A stretch of DNA of 17,682 nt. Source: Candidatus Nealsonbacteria bacterium CG11_big_fil_rev_8_21_14_0_20_37_68 (lineage in GTDB: Bacteria; Patescibacteriota; Minisyncoccia; Minisyncoccales; GCA-002782225). Where the stretch lies: assembly GCA_002787295.1 (NCBI GenBank), contig PCWJ01000025.1, positions 734-18,415 of the forward strand. Direction: 5' to 3'. Below the pieces are notes generated by a model. The model was not told the DNA's origin. It saw only the letters and a program-made list of their open reading frames with translations, and ran no database searches. Within the stretch, counting starts at the first letter, position 1. Each line of letters starts with the position of its first letter. Positions 12,306 through 17,682 of the stretch are shown here, piece after piece. A program made the position numbers and the translations under genes.

Positions 12306-13565
12306 ATGAAATTCATTGCCGATTTTCATTTACATTCAAAATACTCAAGAGCAACTTCGCCCCAGATGGATTTAGAGCATTTGAATAATGCGGCAAAAAT
12401 CAAAGGAATAAAAATTTTGACAATCGGAGATTTCACACATCCGGAATGGTTTAAAAATTTAAAAGAAAAATTAGAATCGGCAGAGACCGGACTTTTTAGA
12501 TTAAAGGCCTCAACGCGCCCCGGCGACGTTTATACTCGTTTTATTTTAACTACCGAAGTTAGCTGCATTTATTCTAAAACCGGAAGAATTAGAAAAATTC
12601 ATATTATAATTTTTGCTCCCTCTTTTGAAACAGTTGAGAAAATTAATACTCATTTAGGCTGGATAGGAAATTTAAAAGCCGATGGCCGACCTATTTTGGG
12701 ATTAGATGCCAAAGAATTAACCAAAATTGTTTTAGGAATTTCCGAAAATTGTTTAATTGTACCTGCCCATCTTTGGACTCCTTACTTTGGCCTCCTTGGT
12801 TCAAAATCTGGTTTTAATTCAATTGAAGAGTGTTTTGAAGATTACTCAAAATACATTTATGCCGGAGAAACAGGACTCTCTAGCGACCCTTCAATGAACT
12901 GGCGGTTGTCAGTATTGGATAGAATTACTTTAATAAGTAATTCTGATGCGCATAGTCCTCAAAAAATAGGTCGGGAAGCCAATGTTTTTGATACAGAAAT
13001 CAGTTACCCGGCGATAATAGAAGCCATAAAATCAAAAAATCCCCAAAAATTCTTATATACGATTGAGTTCTATCCCGAAGAAGGTAAATATCATTATGAT
13101 GGTCATCGTCTTTGTGGGATTAGTTTATCACCGGCTGAATCAAAAAAATACAACAATATTTGCCCAAATTGCGGAAGGTCTTTAACTATCGGAGTTCTGA
13201 ATAGAGTTGAGGAGTTAGCCGACAGGCCAAATGGATTTAAACCAGCGGCTTCCATTCCCTTTAAAAGTTTAATTCCTTTAGAGGAAATAATTGCCGATGC
13301 GATTGGGCAGGGTACTGGGACAATAGAAGTCGATAAAGAATATAAAAATTTAATTGAAAAATTTAGTAATGAATTTTCAGTCTTAATTGACATTTCTCGC
13401 TCGGAATTGGAAGCAGTTACTTTGTCCGAAATTGCCGAAGGCATAATTAGAGTCAGAGAAGGCAAGGTTAATATTGAGCCTGGTTACGACGGAGTTTATG
13501 GAAAAATCAGAATTTTTTCTAAAGGAGAACAAAAAACCTTATCTCGCCAAGGCACCCTATTTTAA
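12306..13565 (+). CDS. Endonuclease Q family protein (PHP domain, TIGR00375-type)
   Basis: A 419-residue protein matching the EndoQ/COG1379 family. The PHP metal sites are all visible: D6, H8, H10 (FIADFHLHSKYSRA), D42 (TIGDFTHP), E84 (TTEVSC), H155 (VPAHLWTPYFG) and D214, H216 (SNSDAHSP). A zinc-binding region follows with C270 (GHRLCG) and C286/C289 (CPNC), then GVLNRVEELADRPNG and IPLEEIIADAIG. EndoQ of Thermococcales and some Bacillus cuts DNA 5' of deaminated bases and abasic sites, which supports a DNA-repair role. The ATG at 12306 gives the family N-terminus; an earlier in-frame start at 12237 would add an unrelated stretch from a repeat. The stop is 2 nt before the next gene, so it heads the iron-sulfur operon. 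Confidence 0.88.
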   Translation: MKFIADFHLHSKYSRATSPQMDLEHLNNAAKIKGIKILTIGDFTHPEWFKNLKEKLESAETGLFRLKASTRPGDVYTRFILTTEVSCIYSKTGRIRKIHIIIFAPSFETVEKINTHLGWIGNLKADGRPILGLDAKELTKIVLGISENCLIVPAHLWTPYFGLLGSKSGFNSIEECFEDYSKYIYAGETGLSSDPSMNWRLSVLDRITLISNSDAHSPQKIGREANVFDTEISYPAIIEAIKSKNPQKFLYTIEFYPEEGKYHYDGHRLCGISLSPAESKKYNNICPNCGRSLTIGVLNRVEELADRPNGFKPAASIPFKSLIPLEEIIADAIGQGTGTIEVDKEYKNLIEKFSNEFSVLIDISRSELEAVTLSEIAEGIIRVREGKVNIEPGYDGVYGKIRIFSKGEQKTLSRQGTLF

Positions 13566-13567
13566 TT

Positions 13568-14467
13568 ATGACCATTGGTATTCCAAGAGCTTTAATTTAT
13601 TGGAAGCAACCCCAGTTTTGGGAAACTTTTTTTGAAAATTTAGGTTTTAAAGTAATTCTTTCTCCGCCAACTAATAAAGAGATTGTCGAAATGGGGGTGA
13701 AAGTGGCTGATCCTGAAACCTGTTTTTCAAATAAAGTTTACTGGGGACATTTATTGTGGCTGGAAGGAAAAGTGGATTATATATTTGTTCCCAGATTAAA
13801 AGCAAATCAAGAAAAATTAGAATATTGCCCAAAATTTTTTGGGTTACCCGACCTAGGGAAGATTCTAACTAAAACTCCAATTTTAACTGAAATATTTGAC
13901 GAGAGAAAAGAGAAACTTGAGAAAACCCTGAAGAGATTAGGGGGAAAATTAAATAAAAATAAAGAAGAAATAAAAAAAGCTCGAGGACTCGCTTTTTTAA
14001 AGGAAAAAGAATTGAAGGAAAAAGAAAAGCAAGAAGTTTCCCTCAAAATCCAATCTAAAAAGCAAAAAATAGTCTTGATTTCTCACCCTTACAATTTATA
14101 TGATGACTACATCAACTTAAGAGTGAAAGAAAAGCTGGAAAAATTAGGGGCAGAAGTAATATTTATTGAAGAAATACCATTACAAAATCAAAAATCAAAA
14201 ATCAAAAATCAAAAATTGGATTGGCCAAAATTCCATTGGGAGTTTGGAAAAGAGATAAAGGAGAAAATCGAGCAAGTGTTAAATTACAATATTACTGGAG
14301 CCATTGAAATTTCTTCTTTTCAATGCGGCTGCGATGCTGTTTTAAAAGAATTTGTAGAAAAAGCATTTAAACAAAATAAAATTCCCTTTTTATATTTAAT
14401 GATTGATGAACAAACTGGCGAAGCCGGCATCCAAACAAGGTTAGAAGCCTTCATGGACACAATATGA
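13568..14467 (+). CDS. COG3580/DUF2229 HgdA/B-like iron-sulfur protein
   Basis: A 299-residue protein of the acyl-CoA dehydratase activase-related family (COG3580, DUF2229). The start TIGIPRALIYW is typical. Candidate cluster ligands are C52 (ADPETCFSNK), C87 and C253/C255 (SFQCGCDAV). The C-terminal DEQTGEAGIQTRLEAF is shared with the neighbouring COG3581 protein and marks the two as paired subunits. Relatives include the 2-hydroxyglutaryl-CoA dehydratase and double-cubane cluster proteins, which accept electrons from an ATP-driven activator; the substrate is unknown. A lysine-rich coiled-coil linker spans about 110-165, and a heptamer repeat (14188-14215) encodes part of 206-216. The gene starts 2 nt after endonuclease Q and overlaps the next gene by 4 bp (ATGA). 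Confidence 0.85.
   Translation: MTIGIPRALIYWKQPQFWETFFENLGFKVILSPPTNKEIVEMGVKVADPETCFSNKVYWGHLLWLEGKVDYIFVPRLKANQEKLEYCPKFFGLPDLGKILTKTPILTEIFDERKEKLEKTLKRLGGKLNKNKEEIKKARGLAFLKEKELKEKEKQEVSLKIQSKKQKIVLISHPYNLYDDYINLRVKEKLEKLGAEVIFIEEIPLQNQKSKIKNQKLDWPKFHWEFGKEIKEKIEQVLNYNITGAIEISSFQCGCDAVLKEFVEKAFKQNKIPFLYLMIDEQTGEAGIQTRLEAFMDTI
14188..14215 (+). repeat. In-gene heptanucleotide array
   Basis: Four perfect tandem copies of the 7-mer TCAAAAA. Three units equal seven codons, so the array changes the encoded peptide (QNQKSKIKNQK) and could shift frame by slippage. It falls in a surface-type Lys/Gln segment between conserved parts of the COG3580 protein. Confidence 0.8.
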
Positions 14468-15543
14468 AAAAACCCATAATTACATTTGCCAGGTGGGGGA
14501 ATTATACTATTGCGTTTAAGACCATTTTTGAGCAATTGGGCCTAGAGGTTATTCCCCCGGAGAAAACAACCTCTCAGACTATTGCTGAGGGAGCAAAAAT
14601 TGCTCCGGAAATGTATTGCTTTCCGCTGAAGGTAACTCTGGGTAATTATCTGCCAGCTTTAAAAAAGGGGGCAAACACTATTTTTATGGTTCAAAATGTC
14701 GGGGGTTCCTGTCGGCAAAGATATTACGGAGCAATTCAAGAAAAAGTCTTAAAAGAGGCAGGTCACGACATTAATTTTTTAGATTTCCGAGCTACTCCAA
14801 AAGATATTTATTCAATGATTAAAAAAATTTCTGGTGCTTCATTGCTGCAAGTTTTAAAGGCTGGAAGATTCTTCTTTAAAAAACTACATCTAATTGAAAA
14901 AATTGAAAAATTGGCCCAGTTTTGCCGACCGAGAGAAATAGAGAAAGGAATTACTGATAAAATTTTACAAGAGAGCCTTTTGAAACTCGATGAATTAAAA
15001 AAGGAAAAAGATTTTCAAGAACTCAAAAAAGAAATTTTAAAAAGATTTTCTGGAATTAAGATTGAGAAAAATAAAGATTTGCCAAAGGTTGGCTTAATTG
15101 GAGAAATTTATACAGTTTGTGACCCGACCATCAATTTTGAAGTTGAAAGAAAATTGGGTTTAGAAGGGATTGGGGTTTATCGAGAAATGGATATCACCTA
15201 CCATATTAAAAAACTAATTTTCCCCTGGAAGGACTGGATTATCCAAAGAAAAATAAACCCTTATTTAAAATCCACCGTTGGTGGTCATGGAAGAGACGCC
15301 ATTTACGAGATGCTCCATTATATCAAAGAAGACTTCGATGGCATAATTCATCTACTCCCGTTCGGCTGCATGCCAGAGGTAACCATTAGACCAATTTTAG
15401 AGAAAATTCATTTAGAAAGTGGAATTCCATTTCTATCAATATCCCTAGATGAGCAAACAGCCGAAGCTGGAATTGACACCCGGCTAGAAGCCTTTACAGA
15501 TGTAGTAAGAAATTATCATCAATACAAAAGCTCAAAATTATGA
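14464..15543 (+). CDS. COG3581 HgdA/B-like iron-sulfur protein
   Basis: A 359-residue partner of the preceding protein (COG3581). The N-terminus PIITFARWGNYTIAF is typical of the family. Cysteines in conserved settings are C52 (APEMYCFPLKVTLG), C83 (NVGGSCRQRYYG), C219 (IYTVCDPTINFEVE) and C302 (LPFGCMPEVTIRP); the C-terminal DEQTAEAGIDTRLEAF repeats the motif of COG3580. By homology to the dehydratase families it should bind an iron-sulfur cluster at the subunit interface and take low-potential electrons from the COG1924 activator. In many bacteria the three parts are fused in one polypeptide; here they are separate genes joined by ATGA overlaps on both sides, which indicates stoichiometric, coupled translation. 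The reaction catalysed is not known. Confidence 0.86.
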   Translation: MKKPIITFARWGNYTIAFKTIFEQLGLEVIPPEKTTSQTIAEGAKIAPEMYCFPLKVTLGNYLPALKKGANTIFMVQNVGGSCRQRYYGAIQEKVLKEAGHDINFLDFRATPKDIYSMIKKISGASLLQVLKAGRFFFKKLHLIEKIEKLAQFCRPREIEKGITDKILQESLLKLDELKKEKDFQELKKEILKRFSGIKIEKNKDLPKVGLIGEIYTVCDPTINFEVERKLGLEGIGVYREMDITYHIKKLIFPWKDWIIQRKINPYLKSTVGGHGRDAIYEMLHYIKEDFDGIIHLLPFGCMPEVTIRPILEKIHLESGIPFLSISLDEQTAEAGIDTRLEAFTDVVRNYHQYKSSKL

Positions 15544-16511
15544 AATGTTATTTAGGCATCGATGTTGGCTCAATTTCTACTAAATTAGTTTTGATTGATA
15601 CCAATAACCAGGTTTTATTTCCACTCTATTTACGAACTGCCGGTAATCCAATAGGAGCTATTCAGGGGGGGCTTAGGGAGCTAAATAATAAAATTAAAAA
15701 CCATAATCCAGACATCGAAATTGCTGGAGTTGGAACCACTGGCTCAGCTCGTTATTTAGCTGGGGTGATTACTGGAGCCGATTTGATAAAAAATGAAATT
15801 ACTGCCCACGCAAAAGGAGTATGTTCTTTCTTTCCCGATGCTAGAACAGTGATTGAAATTGGCGGTCAAGACTCAAAGATTATAATTTTAGAAAATGGAG
15901 TGGCAGTTGATTTCGGATTAAATTTGATTTGCAGTGCCGGTACTGGCGCTTTTCTTGACGCCCAAGCTCATAGACTAGGAATCCCGGTAGAACAATTTGG
16001 TGAAATAGCTCTAAAATCGAAAGCTCCAACAACAATCGGGGCCAGGTGCACAGTCTTTTCGGAGTCCGATATGATTCACAAACAGCAAGTTGGCCATCTT
16101 ACTGAAGATATCGTGGCTGGGCTTTGTCAGGGATTAGCTAGGAACTATTTAAATAACGTCGCTAAAGGAAAAAATATTCAACCGCCAATTGTTTTTTTGG
16201 GAGGAGTTTCTGAGAATATCGGAATGAGAAAGGCATTCGAAGAAGCCTTGGGCCAAAGAATCACTGTTCCTCCCTATAATACCGTAATGGGAGCTCTCGG
16301 GGTAGCTCTTTTAGTTAAAGAAAATCCTTCCCCAAAAACTAAATTTTTAGGATTTGAAATTTCCGATAAAGACATCAGATGCACTTCTTTTCAATGTCAA
16401 GGCTGTCCTAATCGCTGCGAGGTAATCGAGGCAAGAATAGAAGGGAAAATAGTGGCCAGATGGGGAGACAGATGCGGTAAATGGTCAAATTTAAATCTGG
16501 AAAAAGCATGA
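15540..16511 (+). CDS. BadF/BadG/BcrA/BcrD-type ATPase, dehydratase activator (COG1924)
   Basis: A 323-residue ASKHA-fold ATPase. Phosphate 1 motif GIDVGSISTK is at 6-15, phosphate 2 motif EIGGQDSK at 106-113 and adenosine motif FLGGVSENIGM at 219-229. The two cysteines that hold the inter-subunit [4Fe-4S] cluster of HgdC-type activators are present: C131 (NLICSAGTGAFLD) and C170 (GARCTVFSESDMI). It should hydrolyse ATP to push an electron to the COG3580/3581 pair. After residue 280 there is a cysteine-rich extension (C281, C286, C289, C293, C312), which may hold zinc or a second cluster and may be the docking or electron-entry module. It overlaps its neighbours by 4 bp at both ends. Confidence 0.9.
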   Translation: MKCYLGIDVGSISTKLVLIDTNNQVLFPLYLRTAGNPIGAIQGGLRELNNKIKNHNPDIEIAGVGTTGSARYLAGVITGADLIKNEITAHAKGVCSFFPDARTVIEIGGQDSKIIILENGVAVDFGLNLICSAGTGAFLDAQAHRLGIPVEQFGEIALKSKAPTTIGARCTVFSESDMIHKQQVGHLTEDIVAGLCQGLARNYLNNVAKGKNIQPPIVFLGGVSENIGMRKAFEEALGQRITVPPYNTVMGALGVALLVKENPSPKTKFLGFEISDKDIRCTSFQCQGCPNRCEVIEARIEGKIVARWGDRCGKWSNLNLEKA

Positions 16512-17002
16512 TTGAAGAATACCATTTTGGTTCCATCGCCATCGATGGAAAAATCTATCATCACGATGTTGAAGTGAGGTGGACTGGTGAAGTCTTGCCT
16601 TGGTGGCGTCGGGAAAGCCATATTATCGATGTCGAGGACGTAAGAAGAGCAGTGGAGCAAAATCCAGAAACAATTATTATTGGTACTGGAGAAATGGGAA
16701 TAGCTAAAGTGACTGAGGAAGCCAAGAAATTTATTAAAGACTACAACCCACCCGAGGACGGGGCGTTTCGCTCGGTCGGGGCATTTCGCTTCGCGAAAAC
16801 GCCTCGCGACCTGATCGCGAAAGCGCCTCGCGTCCCGACCACCTTCCCCTTCGCTAAAGGCGAGGGGCCCCCTAAAGGAATTGAACTACTTATTGACAAA
16901 ACCGGAGAAGCGGTGAAAACTTTTAATGTCGTCTGCGAAGAATCTTTGGAGGAGGAAGGAAAACAAAGAAAAGTAATCGGCCTTTTTCATTTAACTTGCT
17001 AG
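16508..17002 (+). CDS. Mth938-like domain protein with in-frame repeat insertion
   Basis: A 164-residue protein of the Mth938/NDUFAF3/AAMDC-like fold: IEEYHFGSIAIDGKIYHHDV, LPWWRRESHIIDVEDV, IIIGTGEMGIAKV, and after an interruption KGIELLIDKTGEAVKTFN and the C-terminal LFHLTC. Without residues 81-122 the length is 122, normal for the family. Those 42 residues come from a GC-rich palindromic element placed in the loop before the next beta strand. The family has no settled enzymatic role; some members are assembly factors or redox-linked. The ATG at 16508 overlaps the preceding stop as ATGA and gives the family N-terminus, so it is preferred over an in-frame ATG at 16481. Being last in the operon suggests a link with the iron-sulfur proteins. 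Confidence 0.85.
   Translation: MIEEYHFGSIAIDGKIYHHDVEVRWTGEVLPWWRRESHIIDVEDVRRAVEQNPETIIIGTGEMGIAKVTEEAKKFIKDYNPPEDGAFRSVGAFRFAKTPRDLIAKAPRVPTTFPFAKGEGPPKGIELLIDKTGEAVKTFNVVCEESLEEEGKQRKVIGLFHLTC
16748..16873. repeat. 126-bp GC-rich palindromic insertion in the Mth938 gene
   Basis: Exactly 42 codons between two conserved parts of the protein, far richer in GC than the flanks. It includes inverted arms GGTCGGG (16774-16780) and CCCGACC (16834-16840), the direct repeat CGCCTCGCG, a CGCTTCGCG hairpin tip, and at 16841-16870 a segment related to the element at 12250. It looks composite, with one element inserted into another. The reading frame stays open throughout. Confidence 0.85.
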
Positions 17003-17040
17003 GTGAAAATAGTAAAATAGATTTGAATGCTAAAATTAAT

Positions 17041-17071
17041 CAGCCCCCGAATTAACAGAGGCTGTTTTTTT
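17041..17071 (+). terminator. Intrinsic terminator of the iron-sulfur operon
   Basis: CAGCC (17041-17045) pairs with GGCTG (17060-17064), followed by seven T residues (17065-17071). It lies 39 nt after the last stop codon. Read on the minus strand, the same hairpin is followed by an AT-rich tract (ATTAATTTT), so it may also end the minus-strand RNA from 17220. Confidence 0.8.
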
Positions 17072-17220
17072 ATCTTTAACCTTCAACCTTATGAGAATCT
17101 TTTGGGCACGAGGCCATTATCCCCATTTATTTCAAAGAACTAATAGGGGACCCTCAAAGGAGGTAACGAGGGCAGACTCTCAAGAGGTTGAAGGCTAATC
17201 GCTTAATTTCACAAGGTTAA
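17060..17220 (-). ncRNA. Putative structured small RNA (6S-like fold, anti-Shine-Dalgarno bubble)
   Basis: It starts near 17220, about 7 nt after a perfect promoter. A long closing stem pairs 17185-17194 with 17080-17089 (10 perfect bp) and 17174-17182 with 17092-17100 (9 bp, one G-U), split by a 2x2 internal loop. An asymmetric central bubble follows (17156-17173 against 17101-17109), then a terminal stem (17152-17155 with 17110-17113; 17146-17150 with 17120-17124; 17142-17144 with 17125-17127). Stem, large bubble and terminal hairpin, with this size, resemble 6S RNA. The bubble holds ACCTCCTTT on the RNA strand, the anti-Shine-Dalgarno sequence. The 3' end is probably the hairpin at 17041-17064. 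No protein frame of note lies here. The fold is hand-derived. Confidence 0.55.
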
Positions 17221-17226
17221 CAAGTT

Positions 17227-17255
17227 ATTATACACCCTTTCCCAAATTTTGTCAA
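17227..17255 (-). promoter_or_regulatory. Perfect-consensus sigma70 promoter for the small RNA
   Basis: On the minus strand TTGACA (17250-17255), a 17-bp spacer and TATAAT (17227-17232) match the consensus exactly. It lies in the convergent gap between the iron-sulfur operon and ispG and drives no protein gene, which points to an RNA gene. Confidence 0.88.
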
Positions 17256-17283
17256 GACCCCATTGACAGAATCACCTATTATT

Positions 17284-17315
17284 AAAAGCCCTACCTAAAA
17301 AAATGTAGAGCTTTT
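17284..17315 (-). terminator. Probable ispG terminator
   Basis: Arms 17305-17315 and 17284-17294 form an 11-bp stem (one G-U) on the minus strand with an AT-rich 10-nt loop; the stem's 3' arm ends in a short T run and is followed by AT-rich sequence. It lies 26 nt after the ispG stop and separates ispG from the promoter at 17227. Confidence 0.6.
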
Positions 17316-17340
17316 AGCTTAATAGTTTTATTTATTATTT

Positions 17341-17682
17341 TTAATAATAATTCTTCAGTTCTCTTTTAAACTCTTTAAGAATATCTTTTTTCTTTATTCT
17401 TTTTATAATTTTTCTATCTTTTGTGGTTAAGGCAGCATTTTTTATTCCTATGAGTCCTAAATCTGCTTCTTTGGCTTCCCCCAAACCATTCACTATGCAG
17501 CCCATTACCGCTATTTTTAGCGGTTTTTTTATATCTCGAGTTTCTTTTTCAATTTCCCTGGCAATTTTTATAACATCAATTTCCGACCTGGCGCAAGTTG
17601 GACAACTTACAATTTTTACCCCTCTTTCTCTTAAATCCAAACTTTTTAAAATTTCCCAACCGACTTTTACTTCCCTAATCGG
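17341..17682 (-). CDS. ispG: 4-hydroxy-3-methylbut-2-enyl diphosphate synthase, C-terminal part
   Basis: This is the C-terminal 113 residues; the reading frame continues unbroken to the window edge, where it reads PIREVKVGWEILKSLDLRER. IspG (GcpE) makes HMBPP from MEcPP in the MEP isoprenoid pathway, in the cytosol, using a [4Fe-4S] cluster. Visible ligands are the two cysteines of SCPTCAR and the cysteine of MGCIVNGLGEA, whose glutamate is the fourth ligand. The common form of the last motif is VNGPGE; here leucine replaces proline. A full-length gene is expected because nothing in the visible part is disrupted. It is convergent with the iron-sulfur operon and ends at the terminator near 17284. 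Confidence 0.93.
   Translation of the reverse strand, partial: PIREVKVGWEILKSLDLRERGVKIVSCPTCARSEIDVIKIAREIEKETRDIKKPLKIAVMGCIVNGLGEAKEADLGLIGIKNAALTTKDRKIIKRIKKKDILKEFKRELKNYY

Noticed and set aside
16481..16507. Earlier ATG for the Mth938-like gene
   Set aside because: The ATG at 16508 gives the family N-terminus and the same ATGA overlap as the other operon junctions.
17060..17220. SRP RNA or tmRNA as identity of the small RNA
   Set aside because: The conserved SRP domain IV motif and the tRNA-Ala-like ends of tmRNA are both missing.

Overview
The window looks like a stretch of an AT-rich bacterial chromosome, most likely from the Candidate Phyla Radiation (Patescibacteria) or a similar uncultured lineage. 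Evidence for a bacterium: consensus sigma70-type promoters, strong Shine-Dalgarno sites, U-tract terminators, and a bacterial-type IspG. Several genes have mainly archaeal or eukaryotic relatives: DUF763, two presenilin-family proteases, Elp3 with a Trm9-like partner, endonuclease Q, and a free-standing translation-factor beta-barrel. The taxonomic call is inference from gene content and style; no rRNA is present.

Layout. 1-3.7 kb: a DUF763 protein, then metK and ahcY, which overlap (SAM synthesis and S-adenosylhomocysteine recycling). 3.7-5.7 kb: two tandem presenilin/SPP-type intramembrane proteases. 5.9-6.4 kb: a transglutaminase-like protein. 6.4-8.8 kb: elp3 (minus) and a Trm9-like methyltransferase (plus), diverging with 2 nt between start codons; together they could make a methoxycarbonylmethyl-uridine at the tRNA wobble position. 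8.8-12.2 kb: short genes (an unknown 81-aa protein, tRNA-Arg(CCG), a LOG-like protein, an EF-Tu-domain-2-like barrel, MgtC, DUF218) separated by many dispersed palindromic repeats. 12.3-17.0 kb: a tightly coupled operon of endonuclease Q, two HgdA/B-like iron-sulfur proteins (COG3580, COG3581), their BadF-type ATPase activator (COG1924) and an Mth938-like protein; the last three junctions are 4-bp ATGA overlaps. 17.0-17.3 kb: a convergent intergenic region with a strong minus-strand promoter and a foldable RNA of about 160-180 nt. 17.3 kb to the end: the 3' part of ispG (minus).

The most unusual content is the repeat landscape. (a) A two-hairpin repeat family recurs between 9.06 and 12.17 kb. 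Its plus-oriented copies carry a TTGATT-N16-TATAAT promoter-like tail upstream of genes, and it supplies the stop codons of two genes. (b) Palindromic GC-rich elements interrupt three proteins (DUF763, DUF218, Mth938) in frame without breaking them, resembling the Rickettsia palindromic elements. (c) Three intergenic hairpins keep a stem by covariation. Other highlights are the Elp3/Trm9-like pair, signs of leaderless transcripts, and a putative small RNA whose bubble contains an exact anti-Shine-Dalgarno sequence. All assignments come from reading the sequence; no database search was run.
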